Positions 10,124 through 21,636 of a stretch of DNA of 64,000 nt are shown one piece after another. The notes beneath the pieces are model-generated. The model had not been told where the DNA came from. It was given only the letters and a program-made list of their open reading frames with translations, and did no database searches. Made by a program: the position numbers and the translations under genes. Source of the stretch: Scilla litardierei (Eukaryota > Streptophyta > Magnoliopsida > Asparagales > Asparagaceae); NCBI GenBank assembly GCA_030789695.1, contig CM061133.1:91983248-92047247 (forward strand), in the 5' to 3' direction. Numbering within the stretch: position 1 is the first letter of the stretch; each line of letters starts with the position of its first letter.

Positions 10124-10639
10124 ATGAGAATTGTTGTTCTCTGTCGAATTTGTTGTTCCATGCCAAAGGCGTTCGCTAAATTTTTTTATGCTAATTTTTT
10201 GTTCCGCGCCGAAGGCCTCTGCACATTGTTCTGCGTCGATTTTGTTTATCCGCACCAAAGGAGCACGCTAAATTTTTTTAGGCCAAATTTATTTTTCCAC
10301 ACCGAAGGCGGACCCGCTAAATTTTTTATTGCTAATTTGTGGTTCCACGTCGAAGCCTCCTATGCAGAATTTGTTGTCATATGCCGAATTTGTTGTTCCA
10401 CGCCAAAGTCGCCGGGGGTGAATTTGTTGTCCTACGCCGAATTTGTCGAATGCGCCCCGTCGAATTTGTTGTTATACGCCGAATTTGTTGTTCCGTGCCG
10501 AAGGTGCCCATGCCGCTAAATATTTTTACGCTAATTTACTCTTTTAATTTTTGGCTCTGTAAATAATTTTTTGGGGAACAATGATTTTGCGGAGAAAAAT
10601 CTTAAATAAATCGTGTCTGCAGGCATGTGTTATGTCTAG
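10124..10639 (+). mobile_element. Helitron 3' end with minisatellite-like modules
   Basis: Irregular short repeats of 'gaatttgttgttccacgccgaaggc' and 'gctaaatttttttacgctaat' fill 10140-10545. They lead to a wobble hairpin (GTGTC, loop TGCA, GGCAT, about 10613-10626) and then CTAG at 10636-10639 before T. A hairpin about 10 nt before CTRR is the Helitron 3' signature. The 5' TC end was not located. No Rep/helicase is encoded. 'aaattagcgtaaaaaattta' at about 10080 is an inverted copy of the same module. Confidence 0.55.
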
Positions 10640-12345
10640 TGTGTGTGTGTGTATATATATATATTATACATTTGACATTGATTTTTGAATCCTAGGGCTG
10701 ACTAGGACAAGCTAACTAGGACAAACCGGTTGATAGAAAGAGGGCCAGTATTTAATCTTGGGGAATTAATGGTTGAGATAATGTTTTAAGAAAATTTTAG
10801 AGGGAAACTTAGTTGGTGAAAACCAAAATCCTTTTAAAAACAATTTTATTTTAATCAGTCATAACTTAGCACGAAAAACAAAGTGTTGTTTGAAATTTTC
10901 TCGAGACTGCACGTTCTTTTTGTAGTGATCCGCGTGTTCTCCCTTTGAACAAATCATAGCCCTCCAATTTTGGAGTGATCTGCGTGCTCTACCTTTGAAC
11001 AAATCTCAGCCCTCCAATCTTCATTTGAACAAATCTTAGAACCACACCCACCTCCATCTTTCTCCAATCTGAAGAGAAGAAAGAAGGAAAGAATCAAATT
11101 AAATGACGCAGAGCAAAGAATCGAAGCTCGAGGTAACCTTACCCCTAGGCCCTAGCCCAAGGGGAAGTTCATGGTTTGTTCCTGAAACGAAGCAGGAGAG
11201 CTTCAACAGAGCTGTATACCATCCCACCTAGAAGAATCGCTCACCATTGCCATTGATGAGCTGGTCATAGGCCTCGCCTCGCTTCTGATTAGTCCCAGCA
11301 ACATTCCCTTTCAAGATCGGAAATCTCTTATCCAGAGGTTAATTCGAGGGGCCGATCGAATGATTCTTGATCTCTGCTGGCATGGACGATTCTGGAGAGG
11401 CTCGGCCTCGAATGGTGGTGATTTAGGATGAACAGGAAAAGGGAGGAGAATGGATGTGATTTTAGTAGTGAGAAGGCACTCTCATGGTGGCATCGAGCGA
11501 GGCACCAGCTGCCATTAGCAGTGAGAATGGATGAAACTTTAAGAACTATTGCTGAGTAAATTAGTACATGTAAATTGTACAGATGTCTGAACTCTGTCAT
11601 CAAAACAAACGGATCTGAGCTCCAGTGAGGATTTTGCTGGTAACCTGTATATCAAGATATGTAGGAAGTTTACATAAGGAGATGAGTAAGTGGGAGAAAA
11701 GTCATGGCTGCCCTTCACTGGAGAGGAGCTGTATAACCAGAGTTGTCGTCATGTAAAGCAAACCTACTTCTAAGCAACAGACATGTTCTTCTGCAATATT
11801 ATTTCATGCCATCCTCTAACCATGTGTGCAGCAGGACGAGTTGAAGTTGACATGCATCTGTGTATTTTGGGGCTGTTTCATGTGAGAATATTTTTGGTTT
11901 GAGTTTTTGTAAAAAGAAGGCAGACACCTCTGGGTCTCTTTCTTCCCTTTTGTAGTCATTTGAACACTTATATATGCTTTTTTGGTTGGAAATGCAGTTT
12001 TTTTTCCACCGGATTTAATTATGGAAGCCCAAGTGAACGTAATTTTCAGTGATGCATTCTTTGATGATGCCGAAATCTTAACACTTGCCAGCATATGAAA
12101 AGAAGTGAATTGCATTATCCCTGGTCGCAGCTATTATGAGGCAGTTGACATAAGCATGCACTTCCAGTTTTGCCTGAAAGCAGGGTCGAGGTGGTCACAA
12201 GAAGAACAACGTAAGTACGAGGGGGACGAATCCGAGCTTGAATTTTTAAAAAATTTCCAACAAATTTTATCTAAATCTAGGATTTTGTTCCCTCGATTCC
12301 GTCAGGTTGGCTACAAAGGATGTGAACATCCTCCAGAAGTAAAGG
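10640..12345. other. Non-coding stretch after the Helitron tail
   Basis: It begins with a (TG)n(TA)n microsatellite (10640-10667), then the 'tcctagggctgactagg' block shared with 824-850. Around 11100-11130 an ATG followed by a GT donor ('ctcgaggtaacc') looks exon-like but encodes only about ten residues. About 12050-12240 has exon-like text ('EAVDISMHFQF') with plausible splice sites that I cannot assign. No supported gene. Confidence 0.3.
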
Positions 12346-12422
12346 GAACGGAAGCTTGGGATTCCGGCGGTGCCAACCGTCAAATCTTAATCCAACGGCC
12401 TACCTAGGTTCGGCGAGAAAGG
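12346..12422 (+). repeat. Direct repeat, left of the EMC5 fragment
   Basis: This copy of about 77 bp ('gaacggaagc...cgagaaagg') recurs at 12802-12879 with scattered substitutions. The two copies bracket the EMC5-like exons. Confidence 0.7.
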
Positions 12423-12566
12423 AGACAAATGGGTTTGGTATTGGTTTTCGGTTTGGTTGGTGGTCTTATCCTTGCCCACGCATATTTTTGGATACAATTT
12501 TTTTTGGATTAGGTTTAATTTCGTTAAACTCTAACTTTTTATGTTTTCCTTCAATCTTTTATATAG

Positions 12567-12788
12567 ATCCAATGGATGAGGAGGTCTCAGGACCTCATCC
12601 CGATGTAAGCTCACACTAATACGCAATCTTTGGTTAATTTGTTTTTCGAACTTTTTTAAATTTTGAGGGGTTTATCTATTTGGGGTATTTATTTTTAGCA
12701 GGTTGCGGTGGAGTTGCTTATTGGGTTGGGTCTGTGCATATGGGCAGGGCTGGAATTTCTTGGAAAATTCCATTCGATCCACCCTGAC
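12567..12788 (+). pseudogene. EMC5: Two-exon fragment of EMC5 / membrane magnesium transporter
   Basis: Exon 12567-12604 (after TTATATAG|) encodes MDEEVSGPHPD and ends at |GTAAGC. Exon 12702-12788 (after TTTTTAGCAG|) continues in phase with VAVELLIGLGLCIWAGLEFL and then GKFHSIHPD. This matches the region of plant EMC5 that joins the acidic segment to its second membrane helix and the GKFxSIHP motif, and the exon boundary falls at the expected place. EMC5 is an ER membrane complex subunit that helps insert membrane proteins. The first helix and the C-terminal tail are missing, and a stop follows four residues later, so it is a fragment. It is probably a gene piece captured by a Helitron; the plus strand agrees with the tail at 36834. 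Confidence 0.7.
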
Positions 12789-12801
12789 CTCTATTTGTAT
12801 T

Positions 12802-12879
12802 GAACGGAAGCCGGGGATGTCGGCAGTGCCGACCGTCAAATCTCAATCCAATGGCCTACCCAGGTTCAACGAGAAAGGC
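12802..12879 (+). repeat. Direct repeat, right of the EMC5 fragment
   Basis: Second copy of the unit at 12346-12422. It begins immediately after homology to EMC5 ends, so it marks the junction of the captured piece. Confidence 0.7.
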
Positions 12880-14865
12880 GTTTGCGATGGAGAGAATGAA
12901 GATTTATTGCTTCAAGATACGTTTGCTCAGGAGACATCGGTTACCGTCAAAAGACCCTAATATGTAAGATATGCCATTAAATCAAAGGTTGTTTCTTTTG
13001 TTCGTAGGTTTATTGTCAGAATGCCATTTGAGGGTAAATTTTACCCTAATAGCTGATTATTAAAATTATTTTTGTTTGATTTATAAGGAAACGTGGTGAT
13101 AGATTAATTTTGAATTGAATGATTAAGGCACCGAACAATGGTCACAGACATCACCATATGCTAAATGATGTCATTGGAAACAAACATCCCCTTAGAATAT
13201 GTGTTTGCAAGAAACTATCTAATGGTTGTTAGTTAAGTTTGTATTTTGTTATTCTATGTACCGCAATCTAATTCCCATTCGAGCTCAAATTTCTACAGAG
13301 ATTCATTTGTAGAAATTCTACAGAGCTCAAATTTCTACAAACAAATTTCTACAAATTTTCTAATATTTTAATGGGGTTCTCTCTAATTTGTGAATTTTCT
13401 AATGTGTTTCTATTTGATTTGTTGAAACGAATTCTGTGTAACTCGATCTAATTCCCATTTGAGTTCAAATTTTTATAGAGATTTGTTTGTAGAAATTATA
13501 CCGAGCTCAAATTTCTAGAGAGCGCAAATTTCTACATATTACTACAAAGCGGTAAATATTTCTACACATTCAAATTTATACAGTGCTGCAAAATTTCAGT
13601 TCCGAGCTCGCTCTCCGATTCCGAGGAGCGAATAAGAAACTTTAACTCCCTACACCATCACGAACCTAACAATTTCATGTTCTGATTGCAGGAGAATCGA
13701 TATTCAGATGAGATCCTTTCAGGTAAATTTATGTCTCTCCATTGTCGAATTCATTTGTGTCTGATCGCTGGTTGGTTGATGGATTTATTGTTGTTTTTGT
13801 GTCTGATCGTTGGTTGTTTGATGGACTTCTTGCTATTTTTGTTTAAGATGACAACGAGGTGTATCAACATCATGTTACATACGACAACGACTACACTAAG
13901 ACTATGCAGACCCTTTACACAAATCAGAAGATGGTAAAGCTTTTATGAAATTTGATAGCATTATGGATGAGGAAATTATAGGAAATTACATGGCATTTGC
14001 ATAATAAAATGCCCTGTAATTTGATTGCAAGTAATTACTGGAAAATACAATTGGTGCATGTGAGTGCGCGCACGCCTGTGCATGTGCGTGCCTACATGTC
14101 TGTCTAACCATTAGTTTCTAACACTTAATTGTGTATAATGTTTGCATCTAGCATCCACTATTGGACATTGTCAAGTTTTGGTGGTAAAATATTTTCTTGT
14201 AGAACTTCTGCATGCCTCCTTCCATTAATATGTAATTACAAATAACCGTAACTATTCCTCAAAATTGTTGTTTGATTGCATTAATCGTTTCTCTGTCAGA
14301 TAAGCAATTCCTATCTCCTCATTTTCTGTATCAAGAAGTATTTGTTTGGGGTCTACATGTAGCCATATACATGCCTACTTTGTTGTATTAAAGATAGAAT
14401 GACTACAAAAATGTTCCAGCCATAAAATTGTAGATTAGACACTCTAAAGGTTCAAGATCAAGCACAAGAGAAGTGAATGTATCCAAAATTTCAGGGTTTT
14501 TAATAGCTGCAGCCTTACAAAGTACTTTCTTGACCTTTATATTAGAGATATCCACCCAATTTGCTATGGAAGTTTGTCTGATATAAAAACACAAAAGACA
14601 CAATCATCAAATATGATAAGTTTCTTTTTAAAAGAACAAAAGATTTAGACAAGCAAAAAATTGAGGATTGTTATACTCTATTATTACACTGGTTTGGTCT
14701 ATTTTTTTCGGTTCATCGTTGTTTTCTTAGTGCAATTTGTCTTACATATTAGTTGCGTATACAAGCAAAAATTTAAACAACATGGATGTTTGTTTATTTC
14801 TTGAGTTGATATTCCTTTTGGACATTGGTTTGCTTCTAATGTTTTAATCGGGTTGCTTTAATTTC
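12880..14865. other. AT-rich non-coding stretch with a local tandem duplication
   Basis: About 13258-13420 and 13437-13600 are diverged direct copies of one unit ('cgatctaattcccatttgagttcaaattt...'), each with nested 'gagctcaaatttctaca' repeats. At 13692-13720 and about 13850-13935 there are two short exon-like segments with AG and GT borders (NRYSDEI, DDNEVYQHH) that I cannot assign. 'gtgcgcgcacgcctgtgcatgtgcgtgc' near 14063 is purine-pyrimidine alternating. No supported gene. Confidence 0.35.
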
Positions 14866-15948
14866 TGTAACGGCCGCTTTCCGACCGTTCGTATTTTCTA
14901 CGTACACGTACTTTTTCGTGCACGTATTTTATTTGGTTTTTCTGAGCTCTGGCTTGAGCGATGCGATATGCCGTTGTGATCGTTTGGGAGTGTAGAATTT
15001 TATAGTAATTTTTGGGAACGTCTTTTCACGGCTCGTTTTCTCGCAAAACGATTTTGAAAGATAGGGGCGTTTTAGTCATTTGACTCAAAACGCCGTTTCT
15101 AATTTTACGTAAATTCTTGATAGGCGTTATGCATGATCGGACACCGTAGCCCCGTACTTCTCGTCTCCACGATAGTCCCGGTATTTTCGGATTATTTTTC
15201 CGATGCCCGTAGTGGAAGATATCCCCTAATCAATTTCAACCGTTGATTAGCCACTAATCTTTTGAATTTCAAATTTAAAATAAAATCCTAATCAAATCTT
15301 TGGAGAATCCCTACATATCATGCATGAGGGATTTCATTTGCTATCCACCCCTAAACTAAACCACTCCCCTCTCACATCCTCTCTCCTAGTCATCCTTAAG
15401 TGTACCCCTTTTAACCATGTAATAGCAATTACTCTTCTCTTTAAAGCAAACTCACCCTAAAGCCCTAGAAACTCACGCATGAACCCATCTATGGCCGCCT
15501 CTAGCTTATCCTCCGGCCACCTCAGGCTGCCCCCAAGCCCCCACCATCGGCCACCACCTTCTCCTCCTCCTTCTCCTCCATCTCCACCTCTCCAAGACAT
15601 CAAAAAACTCCATGAAAACCACACAAAACACAGCCCAGGCCAGAACTGCGCCCCGCCGGAAAACACCGCCGGCCGGCCACCTCCGGCCACCCCCTCCGGC
15701 GACCACCACCCCTGATCAACTCCTCTCTGACCCCCCCAAGCATCTCCACCTCCCCTTACCCTCTTCCCTCATCTCTATCTCACTCAAAACGCTTTCAAAC
15801 ACAACCCAAACGACAGTTTTACATATCTGTGCCACCGCCGGAAAAACCCACGCCCACCGGCCATCCGGCCACCTACGACGACCACCCTACCGCCGTTGGA
15901 TTCCTATCGAAACCACCTATCAACTGCAACTTTCTTAACGCTAATAGC

Positions 15949-17541
15949 TGACGTGCCCCCGGTTTGCGAGCCGTAAATGGTCGGGGGACCCGCGTGAGGG
16001 TTTAGATATTTGTAACCGCAAGCGCACGGTGTTGTAGTGTGGCTTGGGGGTCGAACACAGGGAGGCTAGGATGTGCTTGTGTCAAGGAGGACCGAAATCA
16101 CCCAGTGGGCGAGCTAGCCCAGATCGAATGATGGGTTGTCAAGGTAAATGAATGCAGGGTATAGACAATAAGAAAATAAAACCCGGGACTTTGGTTTCCA
16201 CCCTAACAGGCGACTCTCGCCGATACGGCCTACGGGTAGGATGGCGATCGGAATTAGGGTCTAATGGTGAGACGTTGCCTCTAAAAGTGGTACCGACATC
16301 CCATGGGCCAGATATTCCGGTCGGTGCCCAGGATGATACGCCGGACTTCCCGGGTTCGATCAGTGGGCACTCCCGTGTACATTAACACTGATCGACTCCG
16401 GGAGCACTAAGCTCTCAACGATAACTCCCAACGTCTCATCCTGCCGCTCCCGCGCGCTAGGATTCGGCGTCTACGCTAAGGGCGTGAGCTATGGCTAGGG
16501 AGTCAACCGCCAAGTTTATTCCCCCTTGGCCCAACGGTCAAAGGCGGTCTTTTTCCCGCCGATGACAATAAAACACCCGGCGTAACCGTTAGATTCCTAA
16601 TCCCTATCGATTTCCTAACCCTATGGATGCATCGGGAAGAGCCCCCGAAGGGGTTTCTGCCAAAATCCCAGATTTGGGAACTACTCACAAATATTCATTA
16701 AAAAGCGATCTAAACGAAAATGAACCGTTAAAATCATAATCAGACAATAGGAATGCGAAGGTAGTAAAGCAATTAAGATAATACTAAAGTTTTACAAAGA
16801 TCCGAAAACTTACAAAAACTGAGAAATTACAGCCGTCACAAAATGAAGAAAACAGTAAAAAATAACCAATTCCCGAATCTGGGAAACCTAGGGTTCTATT
16901 TATAGAAAACGACATCACCCGATCGGTTGATAAGTCAACCGGTCGGGTGAGCCGCTTCACAAAATCACAGCGCAATGCGGGGGTTTCACCCGGTCAGTAT
17001 GAACCGGTCGGTTGGAACTTGGTGCAGTCGGTTGGATCTTGGTGCCGACCGGTTGGATCTTGGAGCGGACCGGGTGAGGAGATCGGTTGGAGCTCCGAGT
17101 CTTGGCTGTTGAAATTCAGCTACAGGTGAACCGATCGGGTGAAATCAGCTTCGAATTTCCAGATACTTTGAGCTTTTGACCCGGTCACTGAACCGACCGG
17201 GCGACTTCTCGTGAGCTCCAAGCTGTGTCCGGGTGATACACGCGTGCATCACCTGATCGGTTGGAGATGACCAACCGACTGGGTGAGGGGCTGAAAGATG
17301 CAATCTTCGTCGTTTGACCCCCTGAATCACGCGTGACTCCTCCCGTTGCTCCGGGGACACATGCTATCATCGTTTTACGTCCCAAATGCCAGCAAACTCC
17401 TGCAAAACACGGAAAATACGGAAAAGTGAAAGAAAACAAGAAAATACAAGAAAACACGAGAAAACAAATAAAAGACGGCGGTAAATACGGAAAAACACGG
17501 AAGAAAACACACGTAAATATATGAAATATAAACGCACGTCA
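15949..17541 (-). repeat. 3' LTR of the minus-strand Athila-like element
   Basis: 1,593 bp. On the minus strand it has a cluster of CACCCGATCGGTTG-type motifs (16915-17290), then TATA box CTATAAATAG (about 16896-16905), then a structured U5. U5 includes arms CGATCAGTG and CACTGATCG (16357-16394) and the CCGTGCGCTTGCGGT block near 16020 shared with elements A, B and C. Confidence 0.85.
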
Positions 17542-19199
17542 AAATCCCCCAAGCTGAACTCTTCCTCGTCCTCGAGGAAGACGAGTGAGAGTAGGAGCTC
17601 GGAGGGAAAAATAGAGAGAAAGAGAGAAAAAGAAAACTTTTTATCCTAGATCGCCCGTCAGGGCCAACAAAATCAAAAACGACACACCAAGCAAGCAAAC
17701 GCCAAATCACATCACTAAACCAAGGAATACGAGTCCAAATAAGTGCCGTGGGCCCACGCGGTGAAGCGCGAGTGAGTGTGGCCGTGCGCTAGCAGTCAGT
17801 GTCACTATCTACGATGTGCAATAAAGCTCGATATACGCAAACCCAGGAAATGATCCAAATATCAATTCGAATTGAATAAGGCAGTGAATATATGTAGTTC
17901 AAGCATGCATGAGAATAGAGAGAGAATCGAAACATATCATGCGTCGGGGACTCCACAACTATGGTTAAGGAAATCACCACACTAAAGCCTAGATAATAGC
18001 TAAAAAGTTCCTAAGCCAAGTGTTTTCGAAAACGATGGGGGTTAAGATGATGTGGAGAAGAACACTCGGTGCAAATTCTTGCCTTCCCTTTATTCTCGAT
18101 AAAGAGGAAAAATATTCACACTTGAAATTTTTGGGTTTTGGGTATTTGTATTTATTTTTTTTGGATTTTGGGCTATACAAAATTTTTCTTCCCTTTTTTT
18201 CTTTTCTTTTCTTTTCTCCTTTTTTTTTGATTTTTGGGTATTGGGATATATACATGTGTACTCTCCCAAGTGGGAGAACGGTACACGACGAGGGGATTTG
18301 CACCAAGTAAAATAAAAATGAAATCGGATTCTAAACACTTGGGCAAAGGAGATATTTCTTGCTAATCAGAGCATAGGCTAAATGGGTTATCCTAGTCCTT
18401 AATTGTGGAATCCCGACACATGCGAAATGAAGTACACGATATATATATATAGCATACAGAAGCAGACATGGGAAATAAATACCGCATATTCAAATTGAAG
18501 CATGATAATCTAGGGGTCATTCCTGGACAGGTATATAAAGTAAAATCACAAAGTAGAAGCACACCACACGGTTAGGCACGACACACGACTCACAAAAAAG
18601 CTAAGTGGACCCACGATGCGTGAAATGCAAGAGGATTCGAAATCCTAGGGTTAGTGAATGTGATGCTAGGTGCTAGGTGTGTGTGATTTTTTTGGCGATT
18701 CATCATAGGGTTCATCTCTAGGAGAAAGAGATAAAAAGAAGAAAAGAAAAAGAAAAACACGATGAAAACGACACAAAAACGAAAAAGAAAAGACTCAAAT
18801 GATGCACAAAGTGCGACTCCCCCAAGCTGAATCTTGCATTGCCCTCAATGCAATAAGAGTGAGTACGGGAGGGTAATGAAAATGGGGGGGAATATGCACC
18901 GACACAAAAAGAAATGAAAAATGAGGAAAACACAGATACGAAACTGAAAAATAAGGAAAAATCAAAATCAAACCACACAACGCGAAAAACGAAATAAAAC
19001 CACACGACACGATAAAAAGCACACGACACGACACTCAAAAGGGGAAAAACAAGCACACACACAAAAAGAAGAAAAAACAAAACACGACAACACACCAAAA
19101 TAGACGTCCCCCAAGCTAGACATGACAATGCTAGCATTGAAATATGAGCGTGAAAGTGCAGAAATATGCGAGGGGTGGGGGTCAAAAAACAAAGTGAAA
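17542..19199 (-). other. Long 3' tail of the Athila-like element, with PPT
   Basis: Non-coding. On the minus strand AGCTTGGGGGA occurs three times: about 19108-19120 and 18819-18831 (here after 'attgagggcaatgcaa') and at 17544-17556 directly before the LTR, where it is the polypurine tract ('agcttgggggatttTGACG'). An A/G-rich run lies at 18178-18225. The last stretch before the PPT has the block 'cttcctcgaggacgag', also present before the 3' LTRs of A and B. A short (AT)n run is at 18439-18452. Apparent ORFs here are low-complexity. Confidence 0.6.
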
Positions 19200-20174
19200 T
19201 CAAAAATCAGTAGAAGGCGAATCCTCGCCCTCCTCGGAAGAGGGTATGGCTGGGTGGTCGGGGGAGGCGGGGGGTGTGCGGAGAAGTGGGGAAAGAGGTG
19301 GAGGAATAGGTGCAGCGGTGGTGTGAACGATGGGAGGAGTGTCGGTGGAGGTGGGTGGTGGTGGTAGGACGACGATCAAGGCGGTGGTGAAAGGAATAAA
19401 AATGGGGGGAGAAGATGTGATGGTGACGGTAGTGGGTGGTGGTGGGAGAGATTTGGAGCGCACCGGCAATTTCCTCCGACGCACATATGAAGTGATGGAG
19501 GAGGATGGAGGAGGTAGTGTGGGTACGATGGAAGTGGTCGGGAGGGGGGAAGTGGATACCGGGATGGGAATAGATGAGGGAGGAGAAGAATGTGGTGGGG
19601 GAGGTGATGGATGTGGGGATGTGTGGGAGGGTGGAGGCGAAGATCGTCGAGGTGGTGAAGGTGGAGGTGGACCGTGGATGTGAGTGAGAAGGTGAAGAAT
19701 GGCGGCCACGTTCCTCTCAAGTGCGAGGAAACGTGGGTGAGCGAGAAAGGAGGACGGTGATGGGTCCGAGGGGGCAGGGGACATGGCGAGATCACGGAGG
19801 GCAGTGACCTCCCTCTCAAGAGCAAGGCGGGAAGATACCTGGCGGCGCACAAAGGATGTGGACTGACGTGAGGCAAAAGTGGTGCCGGCAGGTAATGTGG
19901 AAGTAATGCCAGCGGCAGTGGTCATGCCGGCACAGGACACGAGGCCAGAAATGGCCGCAAAAAGGTGCTCAGAAGTGATGGGGCCAGGAGCAGAAACAGG
20001 GCGACTCGGGCCAGCCCCCATATCTCCCCGGGACGCAGGAATATCCTGCATGCCTAAGTGGGCGGCGGGGGAAGGTGGTCTACGTGCGCCCGCGGGAAGG
20101 AAAGGAAGGTGCAACCCATCAAAGAACTCAGGGTCGGGCGGAAAAGTCCAATCTGCCCTAAGAGCAATAGTCAT
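19200..20174 (-). CDS. Pro/Ser-rich C-terminal ORF following ATHILA ORF-1
   Basis: 324 codons from ATG 20174. The N-terminal third looks like the continuation of the ATHILA ORF-1 protein, by comparison with the single long ORF of element A. The rest is a Pro/Ser/Thr-rich low-complexity tract (runs such as PPPPSPPRRSSPPP) with a short heptad-like piece (LALEREVTALRDLA). Its start overlaps the stop of the previous ORF in the four bases ATGA. Either a one-base indel split an originally single gene, or ribosomes reinitiate at the overlap; I favour the indel. No function known. Confidence 0.55.
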   Translation of the reverse strand: MTIALRADWTFPPDPEFFDGLHLPFLPAGARRPPSPAAHLGMQDIPASRGDMGAGPSRPVSAPGPITSEHLFAAISGLVSCAGMTTAAGITSTLPAGTTFASRQSTSFVRRQVSSRLALEREVTALRDLAMSPAPSDPSPSSFLAHPRFLALERNVAAILHLLTHIHGPPPPSPPRRSSPPPSHTSPHPSPPPPHSSPPSSIPIPVSTSPLPTTSIVPTLPPPSSSITSYVRRRKLPVRSKSLPPPPTTVTITSSPPIFIPFTTALIVVLPPPPTSTDTPPIVHTTAAPIPPPLSPLLRTPPASPDHPAIPSSEEGEDSPSTDF

Positions 20175-21205
20175 GCGAGCTGGGTTGGGGAGAATGGTGT
20201 AGGGGCGAGGGGATGGCCGTAATTGAATTCGAAGCGACCGTCGATGCGGGGCTTAATCATATGAATGTGCCACAGGACGTCAAGATCTAGACGTGAGGGT
20301 CCTGCGGCGATGGGAAGACCACGGGGGATATGGATATTGAACGGGTGGTAAGAAGCAATAATAGTGATAATGCCCCCACAGCAGATCTTGCCCTTCCCGG
20401 CCCTGCTAATCTCGAGGAGCTTGTAAACAAGCCAATCACCAGCATGAATTGGGACAGTCGGGGCCCTAAAACTAATCCCATCATCGTCGGGCACAAAAGC
20501 GAAAGTCATGGCCCAAAGAATGAAAAGATCGGGGATAGTCACGGTGCCAGACTCGTCCCACAGAAAAATTGTGGAGGATATGATCCTATGGGCCAGACGA
20601 AATATGGGATGTATGATGGAGGAGGCCTTGGCCTTCCCACGGGGATAGCGACCTAGTAGGGTGAGGCAGAACCAAAAGTTATCGACATCAAATTCCGGGG
20701 GATATCCGTAGTGACGGATAGTGTCATTCCCTAGAATAGGGAAACCAAATATATCGCAGATGGTGTCTAGGTTTGTGCGAATGGTTTGGTTACGCACCCG
20801 AAAAGTGACAGTCGACCCCGACTCACAAACGAGGGAGGAAAGGAATTCTAGGGTGAGTGACGGGTAAGATACCGCAGAGGCATTAAGGAAGGCCAACCAA
20901 CCTAGATTAGCAAAAAGAGTCTCAAACTCGGTGAATACACCGAGGTCGATGAGTGATTGGGTGTGGGCAAACTTGGTTGATAAATGCCCCCGAGTGTCAA
21001 GTCTGTGGTAGAAGTCTTTCTGCTCTTGGTTCCTAAATATGTATCCAAGCGGGCCCAACATGGGGTCCACAGGGGGAATGATAGGTGCGGGAGGGGCAAG
21101 TGTAAGCTCACGTGTGCGGTGAGGAGGACGTGTTTGTTTACGTCTCTTATGAGACGGTTCCTCCTCACGCAAGATACCTTTTCCTTTATCACTCTCCCGG
21201 GCCAT
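20171..21205 (-). CDS. ATHILA ORF-1-type protein
   Basis: 344 codons from ATG 21205. A basic N-terminus (SHKRRKQTRPPHRTRE, a possible nuclear signal) leads to the conserved block of the Athila ORF-1 family (Pfam ATHILA): FANLGWLAFLNASAVSYPSL, TLEFLSSLVCESGSTVTFRV, DIFGFPILGND, FWFCLTLLG, KASSIIHPIFRLAHRI and ICCGGIITIIA. It sits downstream of gag-pro, the place where Athila elements carry their extra 3' ORF. It has its own upstream TATA and motif cluster (21637-22005) and a leader of about 430 nt. Biochemical role unknown. The ORF ends in TGA overlapping the next ATG. Confidence 0.75.
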   Translation of the reverse strand: MARESDKGKGILREEEPSHKRRKQTRPPHRTRELTLAPPAPIIPPVDPMLGPLGYIFRNQEQKDFYHRLDTRGHLSTKFAHTQSLIDLGVFTEFETLFANLGWLAFLNASAVSYPSLTLEFLSSLVCESGSTVTFRVRNQTIRTNLDTICDIFGFPILGNDTIRHYGYPPEFDVDNFWFCLTLLGRYPRGKAKASSIIHPIFRLAHRIISSTIFLWDESGTVTIPDLFILWAMTFAFVPDDDGISFRAPTVPIHAGDWLVYKLLEISRAGKGKICCGGIITIIASYHPFNIHIPRGLPIAAGPSRLDLDVLWHIHMIKPRIDGRFEFNYGHPLAPTPFSPTQLA

Positions 21206-21636
21206 GTGTGTGTGGATGATGCAAATGGGTGCAAAATACTATTAAAGTGCACACACACGAAAACCAAGCAATTCAAATATTGGGGTAAAAATTGAGATTC
21301 AAGAGGTGGAACGAAGTTACCCCGCAGCAATTAGAGTTCCCCGCTTGTAGATGACCCAATGCCGTGTAATGGGAGAAGTGTGGAGCCGCGGCACTCCTTT
21401 TTTCAGCAAAAATTCAAAAGTGGGGGTTGATACTGGGAATTAGGGCTAAAGAAATGAGAAATAGGAGAGGGAAAGAGAGAAATGGACGGTGAGATGCAAG
21501 GGGGAGTTGGAGAGGGAGGTTAATGGAGGATTTGAGGTTGTGGGAGAGGGATTTGGGCGGTCGGGTGGTTGGAGGAAGACGAAACGACGGCGAGCTGAGG
21601 GGATCGGGCGAGGGTTTATGAACGGGTGGTCGGGGG

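Noticed and set aside
13692..13935. Two exon-like pieces that faintly recall a CKS1-type cell-cycle protein (NRYSDEI, DDNEVYQHH)
   Set aside because: Only a few residues agree, the second exon does not continue the family pattern, and the splice sites are ordinary.
18718..19203. Hydrophobic Phe/Ser-rich minus-strand ORF of 161 codons
   Set aside because: Low-complexity reading of the A/G-rich tail of the Athila-like element. Overlapping frames are similar and the relatives A and B do not keep it.
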